Below are positions 34,487 through 44,365 of a stretch of 64,000 nucleotides of DNA, piece after piece. Made by a program: the position numbers and the translations under genes. The stretch is from Emiliania huxleyi CCMP1516. Its lineage: Eukaryota; Haptophyta; Isochrysidales; Noelaerhabdaceae. The number at the start of each line of letters is the position of its first letter. The stretch's first letter is position 1. Below the pieces are notes generated by a model. The model searched no databases. It had not been told where the DNA came from and worked only from the letters and a program-made list of their open reading frames with translations. The stretch is from NCBI RefSeq assembly GCF_000372725.1, contig NW_005199684.1:730030-794029 (forward strand), read 5' to 3'.

Positions 34487-35941
34487 CTGACTGAGGGAGG
34501 GTGTAGAGGATGTAGAGTGTAGAGCGCTGTAGAGCTGTAGAGATGTAGAGCGCTGGAGAGCGCTGTAGAGCTGTAGAGCTCTACATCCGGCGCGGGACAG
34601 AGCGATGCAGATGTAGAGCGATGTAGAGGCGCTCTACAACGTGAAATCTCTACGACAAACTCTACATCATAAGCGGCGAACGAGGCACGGTCGCTCTCCG
34701 ACATTAGGCGCGTTGCACTTGCCAGTGCTGCCCTGGCCTTCTGTCTGCCCGCCCAATGGGTGGCAGGTGCCTCTGCTGCTGTGGCATGCCTCACAGCTGC
34801 GACTGGCCGGCGCCTCGGCGCGTCAGCTCGGCTCGGCGTAGCGATCGTGGCCAGCGCAACTCGCTTGGACTCAACGCTCAGCCAGGAGCTCCCGCACGCG
34901 CTGGCGCGAGGCATGGCGCATGCAACGCGCAGCAATGCTCGCCTCGCCTCGCGCAAATGCGACCGTCCTCGCAGCTGACAGTCCACCGCCTGCTACAGAA
35001 GCACTGCGACGAATGCGGCACCGGCGACGCGTGGCAGGCTGGTCATGACGCAGTTATAGGGTGTTGTGTGCTGTCAGAGTGACTCTCTGTGTGTCAGGGA
35101 TAGTCAGGGCTGTCCATCAGAGCTCCAGTAAGCTCGGAGACACCCCATTAGCGCGGCTCGACCTCTTTGAGTCACTGCCTTCCCGGCGGTTTGGCTGTAG
35201 AGCCTCTACAACAAACTCTACCTTCTCTAGAACAAGTTATTTAGGAGCACCCCGGTTCCGGACATCGGCGAACGATTGGACGGTGCCTCCAACTGAGCCA
35301 AATGGAGCCCTGTGATGTGGGACCTCACTCCCAGAAGCTTGGAGCTTCAGGCCGAAACCACGTGGCTAGGTGGACACTAAAGTGCCATTTTGGCGCCAAA
35401 TCTTGGCGGGAAATGACACGTGGCTTGGCGGGAGTGTGGTGTGGCTGCGCTGCTCGCCAGCGCTGCTGTTGAGCGCCAGCTGCTGCTCCCTTCATCCAGA
35501 CGGCCGGGCCTGCGCAGCACGACCGCTGGCCTTCCCCCTGCACCACAGGAGCGCGCCAAGGCGCGCGTCTGGGCAAGCAGTGCGTCTCATCGCGATGCGA
35601 GAGTCGACGCTGTGACGCCGCCGCTCGCCGGCTAGAATGACAGTGGCAGCATTCGAGTACGCGTCGAGCTGTGCGTACCAGCACTCGTATGCGAGCTCAT
35701 TGTGTCCCTGAGCTGCTGTGGGGTGCGTGGGCTCAGCTGCGGAGCACGTACTGGGCGGCGGTAGGGGGGTGCTCCTAAATAACTTGTTCTAGAGAAGGTA
35801 CAGCAAAATCGCGCTCTACAGTGCTCTACATCTGCATCGCTCTGTCCCGCGCCGGATGTAGAGCTCTAGAGCTCTACAGCGCTCTACAGCTCTACAGCTC
35901 TACAGCTCTCTACACTCTACATCCTCTACACCCTCCCTCAG
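34487..35941. mobile_element. hAT-like non-autonomous transposon, copy 2
   Basis: Same element as 449-1337, with terminal TGTAGAG/CTCTACA inverted repeats and an almost identical interior (34680-35205 versus 640-1165). The 8-bp target duplication 'gccccttc' lies at 34479-34486 and 35942-35949. Removing the nested 578-bp MITE and its TA leaves about 875 bp, close to the 889 bp of copy 1. There is no transposase. Confidence 0.8.
35221..35798. mobile_element. MITE with TA target duplication, nested in hAT-like copy
   Basis: The 578-bp element has perfect 33-bp terminal inverted repeats beginning CCTTCTCTAGAACAAG. It is flanked by TA on both sides (35219-35220, 35799-35800). The uninterrupted site is visible in copy 1 at about 1173-1184 ('actctacagcaa'), so the boundaries are exact. 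TA duplication suggests the Tc1/mariner group. The interior has no transposase. Confidence 0.85.
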
Positions 35942-36094
35942 GCCCCTTCGCCTTTCCCCCACAAGGGCGAGAGGACACACACACAGGACGCACCTCTAGC
36001 GAAGCCCACAGAGTCTGTGGGATACTCCTGCCACCGCCCCTGCCACCCTCGGCGTGTGTGCCTCGGCCGCCCCTGTCAGTGTGCCTGTGGTAGT

Positions 36095-36400
36095 GAGAGA
36101 CTGCCAGTGAAAAGCTGGAGGCAGGTCGCTAGACTGAGATGAGACCGCCAGTGGAGTTGGGAGTCCACCGAGCACCGCGCTGCGAGCCTGTCTCTGTCCC
36201 TTGTCAGGAGCAGGAGCCGAACTAGGAGAGCGCAACCGGTGCGCTCCCCACTCCCGTTCCCCTGTCCCATGCCCTGTCCCCCTAATCGCCCCTTCGTTCC
36301 AAAATCCTGCTCGTGCAGAGGTGGGGACCGTGTCCTCCTCCCACTTTGGGTTGTCTGTTTTCTTTCTTTCTTTCTTTCTTGCTTTCTTTACCACAGATGG
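36095..36400. repeat. Two dispersed repeat fragments in tandem
   Basis: 36095-36180 resembles 11025-11115. 36290-36400 carries the 'aaatcctgctcgtgcag..ggttgtctg' and (TTTC)n block shared with 15205-15335 and 59280-59360. No coding sequence. Confidence 0.6.
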
Positions 36401-36672
36401 CACAGGTTAAAAAGAACCCCGCTCCGGCGTACTGCCTGCTGCCTATATCAATAACAGAAAACGACCGCCTGCACGCTCACAAATATGCACACGTCGCGTT
36501 GGTCCCTCTCGAACGCAAGAAACCGCGGAGCAGCGCCCACGCAAACACTACGAGCCTAAAAAGTGCCGAATTATTGACCACCCGAGCTGTTGGTTGCACG
36601 ATGGCCAACCCGGCGCAATGACGGCAGCGAGGCGGGCCTCCTCGTCGAGCGTCCGCCTCCCTGCTGCCGTCA

Positions 36673-37245
36673 CTAGCACAGCCCCAGCGCGTGGTGGATA
36701 ACCTCCTGCAGCACCGCCCGGGCTGCAAACGCCGCGCCGTACGCCATGTCCGGATTCCGGCCGGGCATGTGATCGCGATGGTCCTGGATGCGGCACATGA
36801 GGTATGAGCAGGTCGCAATCCACGCCACGACCTGGTCGGGGTCGCCGCTCAGGCCTTCCCTAATCTCCTCGGCCCCCGGTTTATTCCCAAGCAGCCTTCG
36901 GCACACCTCCCGGAGGCACTGGGAGGCGTAGCCCGCCGCTACCATGGGGCAGCGCCTGAGCTCAGGCTGCTTTAGCGGGCTGCCAATGATGTTGTGCGTG
37001 GGAGAGGGATTGCACACATCGCGAAGCACTGCCTCAAAGTTCTCCATCAGCTTGAAGGCGGCCTCGTCGCGGAAGATTCTGTCGTGGCCGGCGGCCGCTC
37101 CCTGCGCCTCGGCTGCGCAGGGCAGCAGCTGTGCCAGTGCCCACCATGCTGGCTTGCTTTCAGCCACCGCCCGATCCAATGGCTCGCGCGAGCCCGGGCC
37201 GTCGAAGTGGTACTGCGCGCTCGTCGGCTTGAAGAAGTCGTCCAT
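36673..37245 (-). CDS. Unknown alpha-helical protein
   Basis: A 190-aa frame from the Met at 37245 (MDDFFKPTSAQYHFDGPGSR). It contains amphipathic segments (AVAESKPAWWALAQLLPC, FKLMENFEAVLRDV), then a compact C-terminal region (AWIATCSYLMCRIQDHRDHM.. FAARAVLQEVIHHALGLC). Codon usage and composition look coding, and the Met lies after a non-coding-like Pro/Ser stretch. No family recognised; a small soluble helical protein. Confidence 0.55.
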   Translation of the reverse strand: MDDFFKPTSAQYHFDGPGSREPLDRAVAESKPAWWALAQLLPCAAEAQGAAAGHDRIFRDEAAFKLMENFEAVLRDVCNPSPTHNIIGSPLKQPELRRCPMVAAGYASQCLREVCRRLLGNKPGAEEIREGLSGDPDQVVAWIATCSYLMCRIQDHRDHMPGRNPDMAYGAAFAARAVLQEVIHHALGLC

Positions 37246-37625
37246 TGCGGGTGGGGACAGGACTGAGTGTGCCAATGCAGAGTCTGCCTCTTTCGCGCGC
37301 GACGGGAGGGGGCCTTTCGCGCCCGGCGGTGCGATGCGAATGAAACGATCGTGAAAAAGAAAGAAAGAAACGCACGCAACCCAAAAGAAGGGAGGACGGG
37401 AGGACGGCGTGAGGGATTTAAAGAGGGTGCTAGCCGTATCAGGGGCCGGGGAGAGCGGGCCGGATGATCGGGATCGGGTTGCGGGCAAGAGAGCCCTAGC
37501 CCCGGGGGTGCGCGTTCGCAGGGAAAGGGCCTTAAAGTAAACACGGGTCTCCGAGGGTTAGTCCGCGCTCCAGGTTTCCCCTAGCAGCGGACTCACGACG
37601 TAGATCAACAGGCGCCTGCGGCGCC

Positions 37626-39243
37626 GTGGTCACGAGGTGTTGTTCACACTTGCCCAAGCATTCATGCAGTTCGGCCCGACTTCGCTTCCCTTCGATGTGG
37701 CCGATGTTGCTTCCGATCGCCGCACTCCGTGGAACGCGCTCAGCGCTCGCTGCACCTCGGGCTTCCGTCCTACCTCCCGCAGACTACACGATGGCAGCTC
37801 CGGCCACCGTACTACCTCCTGCTGACTACACTGGGGTGGTCACTCCCACTGCTCGGTCGACTGCGCAGCTGCAGGAAGCCTCGACCGCTGAGCTCGAAGC
37901 CTGCGTCTACGCTCACGACTATTCCTGCATCGCAAACGGCCGACCATTCGTGGCTCCGAATTGGCTGAGCGACGAACTGCTGACAGCGCTGCGAGCGGAT
38001 GCGAGAGCCTTGCGCGACGCCGGCTCGTTTGTCGATGCAAATGAGAAGCTCGGAAAGCGGGTCAAGCTGAGCTTGGCGGAGAGGGACTGGTGCGCGCCCG
38101 GTGAGGAGGCACCGAGCGAGGCGCGCGCTGTGGCGAGGCGGCTCTTTGACACGTTGTTGGTCGAGCTCGAGAGGGTGTTGGGCCGCCGCCTGTCCCTGGA
38201 GGAGCACGGGGCGCAGGCAAAGTACGCCATCGCGTGCGAGGGGGAGCCGCTAGCCTTCCACGTCGACCAGCGGCACGAGGCGCTGCAGTCGCACGAGGAG
38301 CACCACGGAGACGCGACCCGGCGCACGCTGGCTGCTCTCGAGCGGGACGCGTCGTCCTGACCGCTTGCGGGACGTGTGCGGGACGTGTCGTCCCGTAGGC
38401 GCAGCCTCGGCTGGCTGCTCTACCTGAGCGACGACGGTTGGGACGAGCCCGGCGGCAGCGGCAGCGGCGGCACTCTGCTCACTTACCCCCGGGACGACGC
38501 CGTCGGCGAGTGCGGCGTCCACGCGTGCGGAGACCTGCAAGTGGGCTATAGGAGTAGGACTAGGAGTAGCAGTTGTAGCTGTAGCAGTAGTGGGTGGTAG
38601 TAGCGCGGCGTCCACGCGTGCAGAGCACCTGCAGGTGGGCTGGCTCGAGCGAGGGCGCGGCTCGGAGCCCGTCTTTCTGGACGGGTGGGCGGTGCCGCAC
38701 GAGATGCGGGGCCGCTCGCTGCAGGAGCTGGCGCGCGAGGCGGCGGCGCACTTCTCGGACGAGGCCTCCCTCTGGGCGTCCTTGCGCGGGCAGGTCCAGC
38801 CCGCGTACCAGCTGTATTGCGCCGGCCCGGACGGGTCGCGCGAGAACGTCTCGCCGGTGTGGGAGCGACCCGCCGCGCACGAGCGGGTGCCTTCGCTGCG
38901 CGAGATGCTCGAGCCGCGCTGGCGCGACGGCTGGAGCAGCACCATCGCGAGCGGGCACCCGAGGCAGCGGACGGTGGCGGTGAGCCCGCGCGGCGGCACC
39001 CTCGTCGTCTTCGATGCGGTCGCTGTGCCGCACGAGGTGACGGCGGTGCTCGCGGGCGAGCGGCTCGCCCTCTTCGGCTTCATCGCAGGGGAGAGGCCGG
39101 TGCCGCACGGCTGGCGCACAGAGCCGGGGCGGGCGGCGCGGCGCAACTTGCCTCCGTCGTGGCGGCCGGAGGAGTCGCAGGGCGAGTGGTACCACGAGGG
39201 GTGGGCACGCGACTTCCATCACCACTTTCGGTACACCAGGTGA
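37626..39243 (+). CDS. 2-oxoglutarate/Fe(II) oxygenase-like protein
   Basis: Exons 37626-38320, 38399-38540 and 38635-39243 (481 aa, phases exact). The double-stranded beta-helix pattern of prolyl-4-hydroxylase-type enzymes is visible: HVDQRHE gives the HxD iron ligands, RRSLGWLLYLSDDGW and GGTLLTYP follow, and GGTLVVFDAVAVPHEV supplies the distal His, with GERLALFGFI after it. It should hydroxylate a protein or small molecule; substrate unknown. The N terminus has a hydrophobic, Arg/Ala-rich presequence and a short repeat (VLPPADYT twice), so organelle import is plausible. About 200 residues are inserted between the metal-binding halves. Both introns are bounded by copies of the adjoining exon sequence (see findings); the first has a GC donor. 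Met 37626 or 37695 could be the start. Confidence 0.75.
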
Positions 39244-39350
39244 GGAGAGAGAGTGTCACGCCGTGGCGGCGGGGCTGTAAAAATAAAGCGCTCCAATGGC
39301 CGCTCGATGGGGCTCTGTTTCTTTTGATGTGTCCGTTTTATTCATTTACG

Positions 39351-40237
39351 TCAGATGCGCTGCTGCACGAAATACTGGCCGTCGAAGGTCAGGTGGCAGC
39401 GCAGCGTGTCGTCGAGGTACAACATGGTGAAGCCCGCGCCGCGATCGGAGAGCTCGGCCTTGCCGCGGGAGGCGCGGCGCGCGAGGGCGCGCAGCAGCCA
39501 GCTCGGCGGCAGCGGGAGGACGAGCGCGCGCAGCCAGCGCGAGCGGCGCAGCAGCTTGACGCGGCGAAAGTAGAGCTGCACCTCGTTGTCCGAGAGCGCC
39601 TTGCCCTTGACGACCACGCGGAAACCGCGCAGCTTGCTGTCGGGCGCGTCAAAGTCAACGCAATTCACAAAGTAGCCCTTCTCGCCGTCAATCTCCTGGT
39701 AGGTCGTCGCACTGCCCTTGTCCTTGGACGGGCGAAAAGTGGCGTCGGCGCCCGTCGTGAAGAGCAGCTTCCACCGGCCAGTGAGCGGGCTCTCGCCACC
39801 AGGCGTGCGCCATCCGTCAAAAGGCGCGGCTGTCGGGTTGGACTCCGCCAGCTCCTCGATCAGGTCGACGGTGGCGTTGCGGAGCGCGGCGAGCGCCACG
39901 CTGCTGGCAGAGACGTCGATGTTGGCAATCTCCTCGGCTTGCAGCGGCGAGGTTGGCCCCTCAGCACCGGCCGCCGCGTCAGCGGCCCACTGCTCCTCCT
40001 GCGCGGCTTTGAAAGCCTCGCACGAGGTCACGAGCCGGGCCTATTGGGAAGGACCCGAGAAGGCTCAGGGGACGCTGAGAGGCTGTGCAGCTGCGAGCTT
40101 GTCGTGCGGGCCTTCAGGTCCTCGGCCGTGCTCGCAGCGGCGACTGCAGCGCGCGGAGCCGCGGCAGGCAGTGCTCGGTGTGGTACGGCTGGCACGGCAC
40201 GCCAGGAGAGTAGCGCGGGTGCGAAGATGGAGAGCAT
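39351..40237 (-). CDS. Plastid lipid-associated protein (fibrillin/PAP)
   Basis: Exons 40112-40237 and 39351-40040 (271 aa) with a 71-nt GC-AG intron. The N terminus (MLSIFAPALLSWRAVPAVPH then Arg/Ala-rich) fits a signal plus transit peptide. The fibrillin core is present: ALRNATVDLIEELAESNPTA, GRWKLLFTTGADATFRPS, YQEIDGEKGYFVN, and the C-terminal strand FTMLYLDDTLRC near LTFDGQYFVQQRI. Fibrillins coat plastoglobules and thylakoid-associated lipid and help in photoprotection. The gene supports a photosynthetic host. Confidence 0.82.
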
Positions 40238-40379
40238 CGTGAAAACCTGTGGGCGGTGCAGCTCGGCTCGTTGGAGTAGCCGCAGCGGAGCCCTGACACG
40301 GCCGCGCTTCTCTTTAGGAGGATCAAATTCTTTTTCTGTGTTTCTCGGTGTTCGTTCGGCTGGAAGCCTGAGGGCAGCC

Positions 40380-41195
40380 TCACACCGCGATTTCAAAGAG
40401 CTCGAACCGCGTGCTACCCACGCGCACCGCCTGAGGCGCCTCGAGACGGCTGGCGCCGCGCGGGAGCGCACACGTCTCCGCCCCGCGCAAAGGCCCGTCG
40501 CCACTATCGCCACCGCCGCCCCCACCGCTGTCGGTGCCGCCGCTGCCGGCGCGGCGAATCATGTCGCCGAGCGTCCTGCCCTCGTCGGCGGGCTGCACCG
40601 ACGCGAGGATCGTCCACCCCTCCGCCGCCTCGAGCAGCTCGCCCGCGCCGCCCGCGCCGCCCGCGCTGCCCGCGTGCCCGTGGCCCGCCTGAACCTCCTC
40701 GTGCACTAGCCTACGGAGAGACGCCGTGGACGCGTCGTGGACACGTCGTGGACACGTCGTGGACGTGTCCCGTCTGCCCTCGGCCGCGCGCGCCAGTGGG
40801 CGAGCTCGAGGTCGCCCTGGCCGACGGCGGCATCTACCGCCGCAGCGCGGCTGCTGCACGGGGTGTCCTGCCCCAAGCACGCCTCCCTCCACGCCGCCGC
40901 AACCCTCGATCGCATCGCGTCCGCCGCCTCTCCGACAGCACGGCTCGCGTATGCGAAGCGGCCGCCGCAAGCGACCACAATCAGGTCGCGCGCCGCGCTG
41001 GCGGCGGAAGCGGCGCCGCCGTCACCGCCGTCCGACGGCAGCGAGCGCATCGCGAGCACGCAGGGTGGGTCGGCCGAGGCGGGACGGGGAAGGCGCCGCC
41101 AGACCTCGTGGTAGTACGGGCCTCCGGCGCCGTCGCGCGCAAACGAGTCCTCGCGCCACTCCTCCACGCCCTCCGCAGCGCCGCCGAGCTGCCCC

Positions 41196-41229
<34 letters not shown>

Positions 41230-41478
41230 TGTCGCCGCCGTTGTCACCGCCGTTGTCGCCGCCGTTGTCGCCGCCGTTGTCGCCGCCGTTGCCGCCGAGG
41301 GGCGTGACCGTCCAACGGTTTGGCCGCGGCCGTCCTGCGCCGAGAAAGTTCCAGTCGACCGCGTGGTGGCGCGTGCACGCGACGGCTGCGACGGCGGCAC
41401 CGCCCGGGCCGAACGCGCCTTGCACCTAGCGGTATATGTCCCTGTGCATGGTGCTGGGAAGGGAGGAGGGAGGAGAGG

Positions 41479-41524
<46 letters not shown>

Positions 41525-42170
41525 GAGAGAGAGAGAGAGAGAGAGAACACCTCGGCCAGCCGCGCGTACCCAGCAAAGCCGTGCTGCCGGGCCAGCAGCC
41601 TCAGCCGCTCCTCCTCCCTCTCACCTACCAGACATGCCCGGAAACGGTCTCGGAAGCGTCGGCTCCTCAGCCTCGGCCAGTGTCCCACTCGCTCGCGCCA
41701 AGCGCATCGAGCAGGGCGTTGCGCGCGATGGGGATGCGGATGTCGACAAAGAGGGAGGGCGTCACCAGGTTGACGCACGCCTCGCTCGCGTCCGATGACT
41801 CCTCGCCGCCGCCCGCGAAGAGCGGCCGTGACCAGCCGCCAGTCAGCCACGGGAGCGCCGGCCCGCCGCCGCCGCCGCTCGCGTCTCGCGGCGGGCCCCA
41901 TCGCCAGGCACGGAACGTGTCGTGCGTCGATCCCGCCTCCAAGTGGTGGTGCGGGAGCTGCGCCTGCTCAAACGCGTATCCACGGGCAGCGGTGTAGAGC
42001 GACTCGGCGACCCCACCGCCCGTCAGGATGCGCCCCTGCTTCGCGCTCCAGTCTAGCGCTGCAGATAGGTCCTCCTGGACGAAGTCATGCACCCGAGCCG
42101 TAGACAGGCTCTCGGCACGCATCGCGAGCGGCGACGCGAGCCGACGGGCGAGGTTCGACGGCATTTGCAT
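40380..42170 (-). CDS. HRI1-like calycin-type protein of unknown function
   Basis: Exons 41672-42170, 41551-41624, 40794-41425 and 40380-40710 (511 aa; phases 1, 0, 2 all agree). Introns 1 and 3 have GC donors; intron 2 holds a GA microsatellite. Recognisable blocks are NLVTPSLFVDIRIP, LARQHGFAGYARL, CTRHHAVDWNFLG, RPNRWTVTPL and YYHEVWRRL. They occur in this order in a widespread family of lipocalin-like proteins that includes fungal HRI1 and many bacterial uncharacterised proteins. Exon 3 contains an NGGD repeat. The ligand and role are unknown. The N-terminal 120 residues resemble nothing I know. Family placement is from memory of the motif order. Confidence 0.6.
41478..41546. repeat. (GA)n microsatellite with G run
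   Basis: AG dinucleotide array broken by a G homopolymer (about 41513-41524). It lies in an intron of the HRI1-like gene. Confidence 0.95.
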
Positions 42171-42266
42171 TCGGAAAAGAAGAAAATCCGGATCCACAGT
42201 AAAAGAGACATACACTAAAGCAGAAAAAAATGTTTCTCGGCGCGCAGCTTCAGCTCCGCGCGAGCG

Positions 42267-43004
42267 ATGGACCGCATCGGCCTCCGTTGTATCACGATGC
42301 AGCAGCCGTATGCCGCGGCGATGGCTGCCGGCGAGGGGCTATACACGCGGCGCGGCAAGGCCACCGCCTTTCCAGACGGCGGGGAGTGGGTCGCGGTGCA
42401 CTGCGGCCAGAACGACGAGCACCTCAAGAACGCCGCCACCATGGCACGAATCCGCGAGGCGTGGCCCGGCTGCCCGAGCGATTCGGATCTGAGAGCGCAG
42501 CAGCGCTGCCTGCTCGGCGTGGTGCACATGGTCGATGGGAACGTCGCGGCTGCGGCGGCGGCCAAGGCGGACGCCTTTTTAGCGAACTACGACTGCTCCA
42601 AGCCGGTTGCCTGGCGTGCAGACGCGGCTCGCGCGTGCGCCCGCCCTTTGCCCTACCCAAAGGGCAACCTCCAGGTGTGGCACCTGACGCGCAGCGGCTT
42701 TGCTGCGGGCGAGGACACGGCGGCGATCCTCGAGCTCGCAAACTCACCGAAGAAGCAGGCGGAGGGAGCTGTGAAGGCGGAGCCGACGGTGAAGGTGGAG
42801 CCGAAGGTGGAGGCGAGTGAGGCTGCGCCGAGGAAGGGGAAGAAGCGGTCCGCCGCGGCCAGCGATGATGACGCAAAGCACAAACTCAAGCGGGAGCTTG
42901 TGGGCCTCGGGCCGGTCGAGCAGTTTCGGCCGACGCATCGCGGGCCGACGGTGACGGCGAGGAAGAGCTCCGGCCCGCCCGCGCCGCGGAAGAGGCTGGA
43001 CTAG
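42267..43004 (+). CDS. ASCH-domain protein
   Basis: A single 245-aa frame. The first 150 residues read as an ASCH (PUA-like) domain: ITMQQPYAAAMAAGEGLYTR at the start and WVAVHCGQND as the second strand. ASCH domains bind RNA or modified nucleotides. The C-terminal 85 residues are Lys/Glu/Pro-rich with repeated VKVEP/VKAEP motifs and basic clusters (RKGKKR, KHKLKRE), probably nuclear localisation or sumoylation-like sites. Target unknown. Confidence 0.7.
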   Translation: MDRIGLRCITMQQPYAAAMAAGEGLYTRRGKATAFPDGGEWVAVHCGQNDEHLKNAATMARIREAWPGCPSDSDLRAQQRCLLGVVHMVDGNVAAAAAAKADAFLANYDCSKPVAWRADAARACARPLPYPKGNLQVWHLTRSGFAAGEDTAAILELANSPKKQAEGAVKAEPTVKVEPKVEASEAAPRKGKKRSAAASDDDAKHKLKRELVGLGPVEQFRPTHRGPTVTARKSSGPPAPRKRLD

Positions 43005-43181
43005 AGTACAGCCGTACGAGGCGGTGGGTGTCAACGCTTTTGTTTTCAGAAAGACACAAACCGGAAAACAGACAATCCCGTCGCGTTTTCTTCCTGCCAC
43101 AAAGAATCCTGCACAAAGATCGGAAGGGCGGAAGCTGACGCCGTCTGGAAGAAAAAAATCTTTTTCTTTCGCTGGTGACCG

Positions 43182-44147
43182 GTGTCGCCCGCCGTCTCAA
43201 CCGGCGTCACAGAGGACGACCTCTCGCGTTGCTACCTCATGGCTGGGTGCTCCCGAGGCATCATCGGCAGCGTGCACAAACCGGGCTCGCAGGCGCTCCT
43301 GGCCAGCGTCTGCTGCCCGGCAGAGTGCAATCGGTGCGGCGGCGTCAACTGCTGGCAGCAGCCGGGCGGCATCGACTGCTGCGCGCGGCACCTGTACGAC
43401 TCTGGCGTGCGGTGCAGCGACAGCGAGATGACCTCGTGCATCCTGCCCAAGGCGCCCTCGGAGCAGGAGCCTCCTGCCGTCGATCGCCAGCGAGGCTGCC
43501 ACGACGAGTGGGCCGTCGCTTTTCCGCGCGAGGCTGGAGACTGGCAGGCGCGCTCCTGCCGCTATAAGGTGGAGTGGAAGCAATGCGGCCAGTTCTACTC
43601 GCACTGCCAGTGCTCCTGCGGCTACTGCCAGCCGCTCAAGGGTCGGCAGTGCCACAGCTCGCCCGCAGCCGCCGCCCTACCCACGTCCTCGTCGCCGCCA
43701 CCGCCGCCGCCGCCGCCGCCACCTCCACTTCCACCGCCGCCGCCGCCTCGGCCTCGCCGGTCGTCGCGTCCACGCGCTTCGCCGCCGCCGCCGCCGCCGC
43801 CGCTCGTCGCAGTCTCTCCCCCGCCGCCCTCGCCAGACCCCTCTCATCGAGGCCCGCCCTCAGGACTTCCGGGTGAGGCGGCGCCGCCACCGCCCCCGCT
43901 GGGCGGGGCGCCGCCGGACGCCGCCGGCCCCGAGCGGCCTCTGTGGCCCGCGGCTGTCGCCCTCTCGGCGGCGCTGCCCGGCGACTTGCCCGCCGAGCTG
44001 GTCGAGCGCCTCCTCGCCGCTCTGCTGCTCGGCTCGTCGCTCGCCGCGCTGATGGTGGCGGTGCGCTCGCACCCCTCGCCGCCACCCCTCGCCGTCATCC
44101 CCAGCCCTGACCAATCACCCTCGCTGACTCACACACTCTCGCTGTAA
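43182..44147 (+). CDS. Cys-rich, Pro-rich membrane protein, 5' end unresolved
   Basis: The frame starts without an ATG, so the true first exon, probably with a signal peptide, was not found. A probable acceptor is at about 43212. The N-terminal domain has about 20 cysteines in spaced pairs (CCPAECNRCGGVNCWQQPGG, CGQFYSHCQCSCGYCQ), typical of secreted or surface proteins. Then come a Pro-rich rod and a hydrophobic helix (ERLLAALLLGSSLAALMVAV). The frame after the helix runs into low-complexity Pro/Ser sequence and a minisatellite, so the real 3' end is likely spliced. It may continue into the exons at 44366-45883. Confidence 0.5.
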   Translation: MSPAVSTGVTEDDLSRCYLMAGCSRGIIGSVHKPGSQALLASVCCPAECNRCGGVNCWQQPGGIDCCARHLYDSGVRCSDSEMTSCILPKAPSEQEPPAVDRQRGCHDEWAVAFPREAGDWQARSCRYKVEWKQCGQFYSHCQCSCGYCQPLKGRQCHSSPAAAALPTSSSPPPPPPPPPPPLPPPPPPRPRRSSRPRASPPPPPPPLVAVSPPPPSPDPSHRGPPSGLPGEAAPPPPPLGGAPPDAAGPERPLWPAAVALSAALPGDLPAELVERLLAALLLGSSLAALMVAVRSHPSPPPLAVIPSPDQSPSLTHTLSL

Positions 44148-44148
44148 C

Positions 44149-44270
44149 GCTCACCCTGGCTGTGACCCTCACCCTCACCCTCACACACCTCTCTGCCCCT
44201 GCCTTGCCCCTCACCCTGCCCCTACCTCTCTGCCCCTGCCTTGCCCCTCACCCTGCCCCTGCCCCTCGCC
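44149..44270. repeat. CTCACCCTG/CCCCTGC minisatellite
   Basis: Imperfect 6-12 bp units (CTCACC, CTGCCC, TTGCCC) in tandem, with a duplicated 35-40 bp block ('acctctctgcccctgcc..'). Probably intronic or intergenic. Confidence 0.8.
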
Positions 44271-44365
44271 CCAGGCGTGCGCGGCCTGCAGCTCTCGCTT
44301 TGGCGCGCGTCGGAGGCGGGGACGCACGAGACGGCTCGGCTTTGACTAGTGACTGATGCCCCCAC

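Noticed and set aside
38685-40709. 674-aa plus-strand frame across three genes
   Set aside because: It crosses the oxygenase in the wrong frame and lies antisense to the fibrillin and HRI1-like genes; composition is Arg/Ala/Gly only.
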